This document shows, piece by piece, positions 33,675 to 42,928 of a stretch of 64,000 bases of DNA. The notes below the pieces were generated by a model. It was not told the DNA's origin and did no database searches. It saw only the letters and a program-made list of their open reading frames with translations. The translations under genes and the position numbers were made by a program. The stretch is taken from assembly GCF_004360225.1 (NCBI RefSeq), contig NZ_SNUA01000003.1:62001-126000 (forward strand), read 5' to 3'. The stretch is from Alcanivorax sp. 24 (GTDB lineage Bacteria; Pseudomonadota; Gammaproteobacteria; Pseudomonadales; Alcanivoracaceae). Position 1 is the stretch's first letter, and every line of letters starts with the position of its first letter.

Positions 33675-35318
33675 TTAAATCCTCTCGAAGTTGTAGGTGG
33701 GACGAGAGCCGCTGCCGTATAGCTGCAGGGCGCCTTGCTGGCCGACCGCGTTGGGGCGTTGGAATATCCAGTTCTGCCACGCGGTTAAGCGCCCGAAAAT
33801 GCGGGTTTCCATGGTTTCCGGGCCGGCAAAGCGCAGGTTCGCTTCCATGCCGATCAGGGCGTCGGGGGAGAAACTGGACCGTTCCTCGATCAGCAGCCGC
33901 AGTTCCTCGTCCCAGTCGATGTCATCGTAGGCTTCGGTGATCAGGCCGCTCCGCAGGGCGTTCATGGCATCCAGTGGCTGCCCTTGTAGCTCACGGGCCT
34001 GATCCACGCTGTGCGGTTCACCGTGGAAACGGGTTGCCAGCCGGGTCAGACCGTTGCTCATTGGCAAGGCGCCGAAGTTCATGGCACTGAGGCACAGCGC
34101 CGCTGGCGGAGTGTCATCCCCTTCCCATTGGCCGTCGAGCATGAAGCTGCGATCGGCGCAGAACACCAGTTCGGCGAGCAAACCGCTGAAGCAGCTTCCC
34201 GGTTCCACCAGGGCGAACAGGGTGCGGGAAGTCACATCAAGACGCTTGAGTGTGCGTTTCCAGAACAGGCGGATTTCACGCATCAACCAGTGCTCCTGCT
34301 CCAACAGGCATTCATAAGCGGCGATACGAGGGCCATCGCCCTGACTCTTTATCAGCCAGGTGCCCATCTCCGGCTGATTGAGGCGCAGATGCAAAATGGC
34401 ATCGTCCAGGTCGCGGGCCAGCGCCAGCGGCCAGAAACGGTCGCCTTGAGCCTGGGCATCCGCGACGGAAGTGGGGGCGTCCTGTTGCGGACCATGCACA
34501 ATCAGAGTCGCGGTGCGCCGGCTGTTATCCAACTCCACGGTGAGATGGCGGTAATGGATGCTGTGCTCGCCGATTTCCCGATCCAGCGGTGAAAAGCGCA
34601 CGCCACTGGCGTTGTCCGGGCGGTCGGAACGCTGCGCGAGCTCCTGGGCGCGGGCTGTGACCGCCTGATCGAATTGCGAGGCCGGCGCCAATTCGTCCAC
34701 CAGTCGCCAGTCGAGCGCGCGCTGACCGCGAACACCGTCTTCCATGCTGCAAAAGATATCGGCCCGGTCCCGGCGTACCTTGCGTTTGTCGGTGACACGG
34801 GTCAGACCGCCGGTGCCTGGCAATACCGCGAGCAGAGAAACTTCCGGCAGCGACACCGTGGTGGTGCCGTCGTCGATCAGCACAATATGGTCGGTGGCCA
34901 GTGCCAGCTCATAGCCGCCGCCGGCGGCGGTGCCGTTCACCGCGCACATCCAGGTCTGACCGGATTCGGCGCTGGCTTCCTCGATGGCATTGCGGGTTTC
35001 GTTGGTGAACTTGCAGAAGTTCACTTTATGGCCATGGCTGGCGCCGCCGAGCATGCGGATGTTGGCGCCGGCGCAGAAGATTTTTTCGTTGGCGGAAGCC
35101 AGTACCACGGCTTTGACTTCCGGATGCTCGAAACGCAGGCGTTGGACAAGGTCGTTGAGTTCGATGTCCACGCCCAGGTCATAGGAATTCATCTTTAACT
35201 GATAGCCGTCGAACAGGCCGGCGTTTTCATTCACCGCCATGGTCACCCGGGCGATGGGGCCGTCGATGGTCAGTCGCCAGTGCCGGTACTGGTCAGGGGA
35301 GGTCCGGAAGTCAATCAT
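33675..35318 (-). CDS. boxC: BoxC, 2,3-epoxybenzoyl-CoA dihydrolase
   Basis: A protein of 547 residues, a double crotonase-fold enzyme. The N-terminal half holds SANEKIFCAGANI and NGTAAGGGYELALATDHIV, the oxyanion-hole segments of the enoyl-CoA hydratase family. It hydrolytically opens the epoxide ring to 3,4-dehydroadipyl-CoA semialdehyde and formate. It is the first gene of the boxCBA-transporter-boxR operon; its 163-bp upstream region carries the AATTATAGTG repeats. Confidence 0.96.
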   Translation of the reverse strand: MIDFRTSPDQYRHWRLTIDGPIARVTMAVNENAGLFDGYQLKMNSYDLGVDIELNDLVQRLRFEHPEVKAVVLASANEKIFCAGANIRMLGGASHGHKVNFCKFTNETRNAIEEASAESGQTWMCAVNGTAAGGGYELALATDHIVLIDDGTTTVSLPEVSLLAVLPGTGGLTRVTDKRKVRRDRADIFCSMEDGVRGQRALDWRLVDELAPASQFDQAVTARAQELAQRSDRPDNASGVRFSPLDREIGEHSIHYRHLTVELDNSRRTATLIVHGPQQDAPTSVADAQAQGDRFWPLALARDLDDAILHLRLNQPEMGTWLIKSQGDGPRIAAYECLLEQEHWLMREIRLFWKRTLKRLDVTSRTLFALVEPGSCFSGLLAELVFCADRSFMLDGQWEGDDTPPAALCLSAMNFGALPMSNGLTRLATRFHGEPHSVDQARELQGQPLDAMNALRSGLITEAYDDIDWDEELRLLIEERSSFSPDALIGMEANLRFAGPETMETRIFGRLTAWQNWIFQRPNAVGQQGALQLYGSGSRPTYNFERI

Positions 35319-35403
35319 TTCGCTGCCTCTTCGGTTGTTGTGGGTGGCGCGTTCCAGGGAGCCGGTTGTCTTCGGGGAGAGCCGATCATCAGACTGGATT
35401 CTG

Positions 35404-35438
35404 AATTATAGTGCACTATTTGAAATTATAGTGAATTA
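35404..35438. promoter_or_regulatory. AT-rich operator/promoter repeats upstream of boxC
   Basis: AATTATAGTG occurs twice, at 35404-35413 and 35424-35433, a 20-bp period or two helical turns. The first copy forms part of the perfect palindrome ATAGTGCACTAT (35408-35419), which centres on TGCA, the core reported for BzdR/BoxR operators. The block is strikingly AT-rich in a GC-rich genome and sits 86-120 bp upstream of boxC. Confidence 0.7.
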
Positions 35439-35481
35439 AAATTCCGAAAGTGGCAAGAAAAAATGACTTATAGTTCCTGGT

Positions 35482-36276
35482 TCAGGTTGGCGGGAAGCCG
35501 GTCAGGCCAAGATCGGTCACGAAATGCCGGATCGTTTCCAAGGTGGCCTCGGGCTGCTCGCGATGAGGGGAATGGCCGCAGTGATCCAGCCAGACCACCC
35601 GGCAGGGCCCGGAGCAATCGGCCTCTATAGCATCCAGCTGCTTGTGGGTGCCGTACTGGTCCTGGCGCCCCTGGAGCAGCAGGGAAGGGCAGTGGATGCC
35701 GGGTATGAACCCCCGCAGATTCCAGGTGGCGAAATCCGGATCCAGCCAGGCCTCGTTCCAGCCCCGAAACGCCACATCAACATGTCGGTGATAGCGGGCC
35801 AGCCGTTCGCGCAAAGGGCCGCTTTGATAGGCTTCGCGGGCGCCACGGATGCTGTCGAGGCCGATCGGTTCGGTAAAAACATGGGGCGCTATCAGAACCA
35901 GGCCGCGTACTCGCGGATCGACCACCGTCGCGGCATTGATCAGGGCGATGGAGGCGCCGTCGCTGTGTCCGACCAGCACCGCCCGCTGCACGTTGGCGGC
36001 GTCGAGTACCCGGGGCAGAATCTCGCGGGCTTCTTCGTGCATGTAGCTCAATGGGCGGGGCAGAGTGACCGGGTCGGAAGCGCCATAGCCGGCACGGCTG
36101 TAAGCCAGCACGCCACATCCGGTCAATTCCGCCAGATGCTGGGGAAATGCTTTCCACAGCGCCACGCAACCCAGTCCTTCGTGGAGCAGCACCAGAGTAG
36201 CGGCCTGATCCGGCGGCGGGCCGAACCACGCCGCTTCCAACCGTGTGCCTTTGACTGCTAAAGATTCGAGGGTCAT
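35482..36276 (-). CDS. Alpha/beta hydrolase coupled to benzoate-CoA ligase
   Basis: A protein of 264 residues starting at MTLESLAVKG, whose ATG overlaps the ligase stop (ATGA). Alpha/beta hydrolase features: LLHEGLGCVALWK oxyanion region, nucleophile elbow VGHSDGAS, and the late Asp and His (LDHCGHSPHREQPE). Hydrolases of this kind occur in several box clusters; possible roles are thioester editing or hydrolysis of a pathway side product. No experimental role can be claimed. Confidence 0.85.
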   Translation of the reverse strand: MTLESLAVKGTRLEAAWFGPPPDQAATLVLLHEGLGCVALWKAFPQHLAELTGCGVLAYSRAGYGASDPVTLPRPLSYMHEEAREILPRVLDAANVQRAVLVGHSDGASIALINAATVVDPRVRGLVLIAPHVFTEPIGLDSIRGAREAYQSGPLRERLARYHRHVDVAFRGWNEAWLDPDFATWNLRGFIPGIHCPSLLLQGRQDQYGTHKQLDAIEADCSGPCRVVWLDHCGHSPHREQPEATLETIRHFVTDLGLTGFPPT

Positions 36277-37868
36277 GCCGGCACCTGTTCCCGGTTTCGC
36301 AGTTTGAAGCGCTGGATCTTGCCGGTGGCGGTTTTGGGTAACTCGTCGACGAAGTACACCCAGCGTGGGTATTTCCACAGCTCGATGCGCGAGCGCACGA
36401 AGTCCTGCAGTTCCCTGGCAAAGGCTTCCTCGTCGTCGATGGTTGTTTTCAAGACCACATACGCCGCCGGTTTGAGATTTTCGGTGTCGTCACTGCGCGC
36501 CACCACCGCCGCTTCCATGACACCTTCGTGTTGCATCAACGTGGATTCCACCTCGAACGGAGATACCCAGTTGCCGCCGGACTTGAACATGTCGTCGCCG
36601 CGCCCGCAGTAGTGATAGCGGCCCTGTTCGTCGCGATAGTACTTGTCGCCGGTACAGGTCCATTCGCCAACGAAGGTGCGCAGACTTTTATCACGCTGAT
36701 TCCAATACCCGCTGGCGGCGCTCGGGCCGTTCACCAGCATTTCGCCGATCTGGTTGGCCGCTTCGATGTCGTTGCCGCTTTCGTCCACCAGTTTCACTTG
36801 ATAGCCGGGTACGGCACGGCCGGAGCAACCGTAATGCACATCACCGGGCTGATTGGTCAGATAGATGTGCAGCATCTCGGTGGAACCGACGCCGTCGAGA
36901 ATGGGGGAGCCGAAACGCTTTTCCCAGCGTTCGCCAGTCTCTTTGGGCAGCGCCTCACCAGCGGAAATGCTGCGGCGCAAAGCTTTGGAGCCGGGGTGTC
37001 GGGCCAGTTGGGGATCGGCCAGCAGTGCCGCGTACAACGTTGGCACGCCGCAGAAGATCGTCGGCTGGTGCCGTTCCATGATCTCCAGTGCCGCGGCCGG
37101 GGTCGGGCGGCCATCGTAGAGGATGGTGGTGGCGCCCACCGAAAGTGGAAACGTCATGCCATTACCCAAACCGTAGGCGAAGAACAGTTTGGCGATGGAA
37201 AAAATACGGTCATGGGGCTGAATACCCAGTACGCCCTTGCCGTACAACTCGGCGGTCCAGTACAGACTGGCGTGACGATGAGGGACACCCTTGGGATTGC
37301 CGGTGGAACCGGAGGAATAGAGCCAGAAAGCGATATCGTCGCAGGTGGTCCCGGCCCAGTGGCTCTCCGGTGAAGCGCTGTCGAGCAGTTCCGTCAGAGT
37401 GTCGTGATTCGCCTCCCGGCCATTCACCACGATTACTTTTTCAAGGTTGGGCAGCGCCGGGATCAACTCAGCGAATTGGGCATAAAGGGACTGCTCCACG
37501 ATCAATACCTGGGCACGGCAGTCGCCAAGGATGTAACGGTATTGGGTCGGGGTGAGCAGTGTGTTCAGACAGACCGGCACCACTCCGGCTTTCAGGCCGC
37601 CCCAGAAACAGGCCAGATAGTCAGCGCTGTCGGACATGGCGAGAGCCACCCGGTCTTCCTGGCGCAGCCCCAGGGCATGATACATGGCGGCCGCCCGAGC
37701 TACTCGTTCGGCGAGGCGTGCGTAGGTCATTTCACCGTCGCGGTCGATGATCGCCAGGTTTCCGGCACGACCTTCTTTCAGGTGACGGTCAATGAAGTGT
37801 TCGGCGGCGTTGAAATGGCGGGGCAGGGGCTCGGCGGCGGGCTCGCGCATAGCCTTGGCTTGTGTCAT
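36273..37868 (-). CDS. bclA: Benzoate-CoA ligase
   Basis: A protein of 531 residues. The sequence follows the benzoate-CoA ligase subgroup closely: FNAAEHFIDRHL at the N-terminus, WLYSSGSTGNPKGVPH P-loop, the substrate-pocket stretch KLFFAYGLGNGMTFP, and C-terminal PKTATGKIQRFKLR with the catalytic Lys. It makes benzoyl-CoA, the substrate of BoxAB and the inducer of BoxR. GGGAGAG precedes the ATG. It forms a two-gene unit with the hydrolase, upstream of and in line with boxC. Confidence 0.94.
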   Translation of the reverse strand: MTQAKAMREPAAEPLPRHFNAAEHFIDRHLKEGRAGNLAIIDRDGEMTYARLAERVARAAAMYHALGLRQEDRVALAMSDSADYLACFWGGLKAGVVPVCLNTLLTPTQYRYILGDCRAQVLIVEQSLYAQFAELIPALPNLEKVIVVNGREANHDTLTELLDSASPESHWAGTTCDDIAFWLYSSGSTGNPKGVPHRHASLYWTAELYGKGVLGIQPHDRIFSIAKLFFAYGLGNGMTFPLSVGATTILYDGRPTPAAALEIMERHQPTIFCGVPTLYAALLADPQLARHPGSKALRRSISAGEALPKETGERWEKRFGSPILDGVGSTEMLHIYLTNQPGDVHYGCSGRAVPGYQVKLVDESGNDIEAANQIGEMLVNGPSAASGYWNQRDKSLRTFVGEWTCTGDKYYRDEQGRYHYCGRGDDMFKSGGNWVSPFEVESTLMQHEGVMEAAVVARSDDTENLKPAAYVVLKTTIDDEEAFARELQDFVRSRIELWKYPRWVYFVDELPKTATGKIQRFKLRNREQVPA

Positions 37869-37947
37869 GTCGGCTTCTCTCCCTTGCTGTCGAGATTGTT
37901 GTGGTTATCGATTCGGTGCTAGGTACAGCCAGTACACTGACATGTAC

Positions 37948-38029
37948 TATAATGCATGAATCGACAGGGGCAAGAGGTAAGGCCGGGCTTGGTTATTGAT
38001 TTATAATATGCATTATGAAATATAATGCG
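37948..38029. promoter_or_regulatory. TGCA-centred AT-rich repeats upstream of benzoate-CoA ligase
   Basis: ATAATGCAT (37949-37957), the near-palindrome ATAATATGCATTAT (38003-38016) and ATAATGCG (38022-38029) cluster between the ligase start and the convergent-side quinone oxidoreductase end. They share the TGCA core and flanking ATAAT with the boxC site, so they are candidate BoxR sites. The rest of 37869-38058 shows no other clear signal. Confidence 0.6.
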
Positions 38030-38058
38030 ATTTTTGAGATAAGACATTGGGAAAGAAG

Positions 38059-38078
38059 GGCCACCCCGTCCGGTGGCC
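38059..38078 (-). terminator. Hairpin after the quinone oxidoreductase gene
   Basis: GGCCACC and GGTGGCC form a perfect 7-bp stem with a 6-base loop, 9 bp after the stop at 38087. On the minus strand it is followed by CTTCTTTCCC, a weak T-rich tail. Confidence 0.5.
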
Positions 38079-38086
38079 AAAGGTGT

Positions 38087-39067
38087 TTACGGCTCAGCGA
38101 TGGCGACCACGGTTTTACCCAACCCGGCGCCGCTCAGAGCGAACTCCAGTGCCTCCATGAAGGCGTCTAGCGGGAAGACGCGGCCGACCGGTGGTTTCAG
38201 ATCACCTTCCATCACCCAGCTCAGCAACCGAGCCAGGTGCTGATGGCCTCGCGCCCGCTCCTTTTCCAGGAACTGTCTGACATCCACGCCGATCAGGCCC
38301 GCCCCTTTCATCAGTGGCAGATTCACCCTGAGTGAGGGGATCGGCCCACCGGTGAAGCCGAGGATCAGATGGCGTCCACGCCAATGCAGAGAACGGAACG
38401 CCGGTTCGAATAACGGACCGCACACCGGATCAAATACCACGTCCGGTGCCGTGCCGCCGCAGGCGGCCCGCAGCCGCTCCCGCCAGCCATCCGGCTCACT
38501 ATCCAACACCTGATCGGCACCCAGTTTCTGGCAGAACGCCCGTTTTTCCCTGGAAGACGCCACCGCCACCACACGAGCGCCGAGCCGTTTGGCCACCTGC
38601 ACGCCGGCGGCGCCAAGACCGCCAGCGGCGCCAAACACCACCACGGTTTCCCCGGGCTGCAACTGGGCCCGGTCGACCAGCCCGTGCAGCGCGGTCAGGT
38701 AGTTGACGCGAAAGCCGGCGGCTTCGGCGAACGTCATGGCGTCCGGTATAGGTCGGACTTCCGCTGCCGGGGCCAGGGCGTACTCAGCCAGGCCGCCGTT
38801 GACGGTGGCCATCACCCGTTCTCCCACCCGCGGGGCCTCGATACCGGCGCCCACTGCCAGGATCCGGCCCGCTACTTCGCGGCCAGGTGTGTGCGGTAGC
38901 GCGGGTTTTACCTGGTAGCGGCCCAGGGCGACCAGAGAATCCACGTAGCCGAGCCCGCAGGCGGCCACGCCTATCAGAATCTCCCCCTCGCCGGGGCTGG
39001 GCCGCTCGGTTTCGATCAGTTGATAGTCGGTGATGGATGACAGCGATTCGGCGATCACTTTTTTCAT
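38087..39067 (-). CDS. Quinone oxidoreductase-like medium-chain dehydrogenase
   Basis: A protein of 326 residues in the medium-chain dehydrogenase/reductase superfamily. It has the GroES-like N-domain and a Rossmann domain with VVFGAAGGLGAAGVQVAKRLGARVVAVASS. The zinc-ligand Cys residues of alcohol dehydrogenases are absent, which places it with NADPH:quinone reductase/enoyl reductase-like members. Start ATG follows CAGGAA. It lies upstream of the ligase on the same strand, separated by 218 bp, and may not belong to the box pathway. Confidence 0.88.
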   Translation of the reverse strand: MKKVIAESLSSITDYQLIETERPSPGEGEILIGVAACGLGYVDSLVALGRYQVKPALPHTPGREVAGRILAVGAGIEAPRVGERVMATVNGGLAEYALAPAAEVRPIPDAMTFAEAAGFRVNYLTALHGLVDRAQLQPGETVVVFGAAGGLGAAGVQVAKRLGARVVAVASSREKRAFCQKLGADQVLDSEPDGWRERLRAACGGTAPDVVFDPVCGPLFEPAFRSLHWRGRHLILGFTGGPIPSLRVNLPLMKGAGLIGVDVRQFLEKERARGHQHLARLLSWVMEGDLKPPVGRVFPLDAFMEALEFALSGAGLGKTVVAIAEP

Positions 39068-39121
39068 GATCCGGGTTCCTGTTGTCCGGCGGCTTCGGGG
39101 CCGCGGTGAAGGTCGGGGCTA

Positions 39122-39422
39122 AGAGCCTGTTCACGATCTTTACACCACCGCGTTGCTGCAGGAAAAGCCGCCAGAGGGCGTCACGGACTGCAGGCTTTGG
39201 GGCCAAAGGCAAAGGCCGGGGCGTCGTCTGGCGGCTTTTTCAGTGCAACCCGATGGGCCGGCCCCCCCCCTGTGCCCTCCGGGTATTTTTCCGCCAGGCC
39301 GCGATTACACTTGTTCATGTAGACGGACTACATAGCACAATCGAAATCACGGCCTGACGACACTTTCCACCAGGAGAGAAGGGAACTCCGGCGCGGCGGC
39401 GTAAAGATCGTAAACAGGCTCT
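39122..39422. mobile_element. 301-bp MITE-like element with 29-bp terminal inverted repeats
   Basis: The ends AGAGCCTGTTCACGATCTTT and, inverted, AGAGCCTGTTTACGATCTTT match over 29 positions with three differences. No coding sequence lies inside. Internal structure: a perfect 13-bp inverted repeat (39163-39175 with 39227-39239), a run of nine C (39262-39270), and a second arm pair near 39296 and 39346 around CATGTAGACGGACTACAT. No clear target duplication is visible. This explains most of the 557-bp gap 39068-39624. Confidence 0.75.
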
Positions 39423-39591
39423 AAGAGCTTGAAGGTAAAGATGTAACGCCAGGGACGGGACGTTGTACACGGCGGAACCGGTCCGATACGCGGGAAGAGC
39501 ACATGGTTTTGGCCAACCGGCGCAGGCGGGTGGGGCAATCCTGAAAAACGTAAAAGGCCTTGACGCATTAAATGGTCGGCCAGCATAGTTC

Positions 39592-39609
39592 GTTGACACT
39601 AATGTCAAC
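39592..39609. promoter_or_regulatory. TetR-type operator before the acyl-CoA carboxylase operon
   Basis: GTTGACACTAATGTCAAC is an 18-bp inverted repeat with 7-bp perfect arms, 15 bp before the carboxylase ATG. It resembles operators of TetR regulators of acyl-CoA genes, and a TetR gene ends this same operon. A bound repressor would block the promoter or early transcript. Confidence 0.65.
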
Positions 39610-39624
39610 AATAAAGAGGTGCTC

Positions 39625-42600
39625 ATGGCCGAGACCACAGACCAGGGTGCGATCAGTGTGCTGGTCGCCAATCGTGGAGAGATCGCCGTCCGCATTATCC
39701 GGGCGATTCATGAGATGGGAGGGCGGGCCGTCGCGGTGTTTCCGGAGGACGACAAAGACGCCTTGCATGTTCATCGCGCTGATGAGGCGGTCGTGCTCGC
39801 GGGAACCGGGGTGGCCGCTTATCTGAATGCCAGTGCCCTGATCGAAGCCGCGCTCTCATCCGGTTGCGGCGCGATTCATCCGGGCTACGGATTTCTCAGC
39901 GAGAATGCGGATTTCGCCCACCGCTGTGCCGAGGCCGGAGTGGTGTTCATAGGCCCGAGCGCGGATACCCTGGCGATGCTCGGGGACAAGGCACGGGCAA
40001 GGGCCTTCGCCATGGAGCAGGGCGTCGCCGTCATGCCTGGCACCACTGGCGCCACCACGCTGGCCGAGGCGGAAGCATTCGCCAGTGAGCACGGAGCGGT
40101 GATGATCAAAGCCCTGTCCGGGGGCGGCGGGCGTGGCATGCGCGCGGTTACCGATCGTGCTGAATTGCCCTCCGCGTTCGAACGATGCCGCTCCGAGGCC
40201 GCACAGGCTTTCGGCGATGATGCGCTGTATGTGGAACGTCTGGCCCGTAATCCCCGACATATCGAGATTCAGGTGGTGGGCGACGGCGTCAGCGTCCAGC
40301 ATCTGGGCGAGCGCGACTGCAGTATCCAGCGCCGCCATCAGAAACTCATCGAAATCGCCCCGAGTCCGGCGCTGGAGGCCGACCAGCGCGACCGCATCGT
40401 CGCCGCGGCATTGCAGCTTGCCAGGGCCTTGAACTATCGCGGACTGGGAACCTTTGAATTCCTTGTCGACGGCGATGAGGTGTTCTTCATGGAGGCCAAC
40501 CCGCGCCTGCAGGTGGAACATACCGTCACCGAGCAGGTCACCGGAGTGGACCTGGTGGCGACCCAGCTGCGTATCGCGAACGGGGCGCGGCTGCCGGATA
40601 TCGGCCTGGCCGAGCCGCCGCTGCCCAGAGGGTTCGCGGTTCAGGCCCGGGTTAATCTCGAAACCCTCGACGTCGATGGCTCGCCCCGCCCGGGCAGCGG
40701 GGTCATCCACGGTTTCGCGTTGCCTTCCGGACCCGGATTGCGCGTGGACACCTATGGCTACGCGGGCTACCGGGTGAGCCCCCGATATGACTCCCTGATC
40801 GCCAAAGTCATCGGTCACGGTGATGATTTCGTCACCGCTGCCCGGCGGACGGCGGCGGCCCTGGCGGAGTTCGGGATCGAGGGGGTGCCCACCAATCTGG
40901 ATCTGGTCCACGGGATCGTCACCGAGCCGGACTTCGTGCGGGGACGGTTCGATACCGGCTATCTGGATCAGAATTTGCCGGCGCTACTCTCCCACCGCCG
41001 ACCGGGAAGGGGGGCTCCGGTGGCGGCAATCGGGCAGGAACGGCGCGACATTCTCCATCCTCAGGTACCGGATGGCGCCTGTTCGGTTCGTTCAACCCTG
41101 GGTGGGGTGCTGTTGAAGATGGACGTGGCGCCGGGTGATGTGGTGCCGGCGGGCGCGCCGCTTCTGGTGGTCGAGGCGATGAAGATGGAGCACGTGATCC
41201 GCGCGACGGAGTCCATGCGTATCGACGGCGTCGTCGCGGCGGCCGGTGACTTTGTCGACGAAGGGGATGTGCTTGTTTATGGCAGCCCGGTGGAGCATAG
41301 CGGGGCGCCGGTTGCCGAAACGGTGGTGGAAGACTGGTCGGCGGAAGTGGCGGAAATCGTGCGCCGCCGCCAACTCGCCGAGGCCATGGGGGGAGAGGCC
41401 AAGGTCGAGCGGCAACGGGTGGCGGGCAAGTTGACCGCACGGGAGCGTGTCACCGCGCTGGCGGATCCGGACAGTTTCCGCGAAATCGGCGCCCTGACCG
41501 GTTTTGTGGACTATGTGGACGGTCGCGCCGAGCGCATCCTGCCGGCCAACTTCGTCGCCGGGACGGCCACGGTGGAAGGCCGCAAGATAGTGCTGGGCGT
41601 GGACGACTTCACCGTGCGTGGTGGGTCTGGCGATGCCGCGATCCACGATAAACAGATCTATGCCGAGCGCTACGCGCGCGAGATGCGTTTGCCGGTGGTG
41701 CGTCTGCTCGATGGCGCCAGTGGCGGCGGCAGCGTCAAGACGGCACGGGAGAACGGCTTCACTTATATCCCGGTCAACCCGGCCTGGGACGCGGTGGTGG
41801 ACAACCTCTCCCTGGTGCCGGTGGTGGCGGCTTGCCTCGGCCCGACGGTCGGGCTGGGAGCGGCGCGTCTGGTGATGTCGCATCTGGCGGTGATGGTCGA
41901 GGGGTTGGGGCAGCTGTTCACCGCGGGGCCGCCGGTGGTGCGTGGCGGTACCGGTGAGGACCTGACCAAGGAGGAACTGGGCGGTGCCGACATACACCGC
42001 GGTACCGGCTCGGTGGAACGCATCGTTCCCGATGAGGCCACTGCGTTCGCGGTGATCCGGACGTTCCTGGGATATTTGCCCGGCAGCGCCTTCGAGCTTC
42101 CGCCGGTGGTGTCGTCGCTGGATCCGGCGGCGCGCCGGGAAAGCGCGCTGCTGAGCGCGATCCCGCGCAACCCGAGGCACCCGTACGCCATCGGGCCGAT
42201 TCTGGAGGCCATTTTCGACGCTGGATCCGTGTTCACCTACGCCGAGTACGGGGACGGTATCGTCACCGCCCTGGCGCGCCTTGACGGTCATCCGGTGGGC
42301 GTGATCGCGTCGGATCCGATGCGGGGCGCCACCATGTCGGTGGAAGGTGCGCAGGCGGTGGGTCGTCTGGTGGACCTGTGCGAGACTTTCCATCTGCCAA
42401 TCGTCAGTCTCACCGACCAGGCCGGCATGACCATCGGTTCGGTGGCGGAACGCCGTGCCACTATCCGAGCGGGAGCGCGGGCCATCGCCGCCGTCTATCA
42501 GGCGCGGGTACCGCAGGCCGAGATCATTCTGCGCCGTGTCTACGGCGTTGGCGGTGCCGGCATCATCAATCGTCACCGCGCCAGCCGCAGTTGGTCATGG

Positions 42601-42876
42601 CCGTCGGGTGACTGGGGGTCGCTGCCGGTCCAGGGAGGCATCGAGGCCGCGTTCCGCGCGCAGATCGAAGCCAGCGACGATCCGGCCGCCACCATCGCCG
42701 AGATCGCCGCGGAGCTGAAGGCGGTTTCGTCGCCGTTCCGTACCGCGGAGCACTTTGGCGCCCAGGACCTTATCGACCCCCGTGACAGCCGTGCCTTGCT
42801 CTGCGATTGGGTACGCGATGCCTATCGATTGCTGCCCGATCAGGTCGGACCGCCCTCATTCGGTGCCAGGCCATGA
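39625..42876 (+). CDS. Single-chain biotin-dependent acyl-CoA carboxylase (LCC-like)
   Basis: A fusion of 1083 residues. Biotin carboxylase, about 1-450: VANRGEIAVRIIRA, GGGGRGMR and FFMEANPRLQVEH. Biotin carrier, about 485-560: VVEAMKMEH, with biotinylated Lys520. Carboxyltransferase, about 575-1083: GGSGDAAIHDKQIY, LLDGASGGGSVKTARENG, VKTLDQAGMTIG-like LTDQAGMTIGS. The order matches single-chain long-chain acyl-CoA carboxylases described from mycobacteria and some proteobacteria, rather than the usual two-subunit PCC/MCC. The substrate may be an acyl-CoA made by the ligase 52 bp downstream. Start ATG at 39625 has AGAGG upstream. Confidence 0.93.
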   Translation: MAETTDQGAISVLVANRGEIAVRIIRAIHEMGGRAVAVFPEDDKDALHVHRADEAVVLAGTGVAAYLNASALIEAALSSGCGAIHPGYGFLSENADFAHRCAEAGVVFIGPSADTLAMLGDKARARAFAMEQGVAVMPGTTGATTLAEAEAFASEHGAVMIKALSGGGGRGMRAVTDRAELPSAFERCRSEAAQAFGDDALYVERLARNPRHIEIQVVGDGVSVQHLGERDCSIQRRHQKLIEIAPSPALEADQRDRIVAAALQLARALNYRGLGTFEFLVDGDEVFFMEANPRLQVEHTVTEQVTGVDLVATQLRIANGARLPDIGLAEPPLPRGFAVQARVNLETLDVDGSPRPGSGVIHGFALPSGPGLRVDTYGYAGYRVSPRYDSLIAKVIGHGDDFVTAARRTAAALAEFGIEGVPTNLDLVHGIVTEPDFVRGRFDTGYLDQNLPALLSHRRPGRGAPVAAIGQERRDILHPQVPDGACSVRSTLGGVLLKMDVAPGDVVPAGAPLLVVEAMKMEHVIRATESMRIDGVVAAAGDFVDEGDVLVYGSPVEHSGAPVAETVVEDWSAEVAEIVRRRQLAEAMGGEAKVERQRVAGKLTARERVTALADPDSFREIGALTGFVDYVDGRAERILPANFVAGTATVEGRKIVLGVDDFTVRGGSGDAAIHDKQIYAERYAREMRLPVVRLLDGASGGGSVKTARENGFTYIPVNPAWDAVVDNLSLVPVVAACLGPTVGLGAARLVMSHLAVMVEGLGQLFTAGPPVVRGGTGEDLTKEELGGADIHRGTGSVERIVPDEATAFAVIRTFLGYLPGSAFELPPVVSSLDPAARRESALLSAIPRNPRHPYAIGPILEAIFDAGSVFTYAEYGDGIVTALARLDGHPVGVIASDPMRGATMSVEGAQAVGRLVDLCETFHLPIVSLTDQAGMTIGSVAERRATIRAGARAIAAVYQARVPQAEIILRRVYGVGGAGIINRHRASRSWSWPSGDWGSLPVQGGIEAAFRAQIEASDDPAATIAEIAAELKAVSSPFRTAEHFGAQDLIDPRDSRALLCDWVRDAYRLLPDQVGPPSFGARP

Positions 42877-42928
42877 TTCAAAAGCGGCGTGAGAACAACA
42901 ACTCAGACTTTGATTCGGGAGAGCAACA

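Noticed and set aside
41092-42576. A 494-codon minus-strand frame inside the carboxylase gene
   Set aside because: Antisense to the carboxyltransferase domain; Arg/His-rich low-quality translation without ribosome site.
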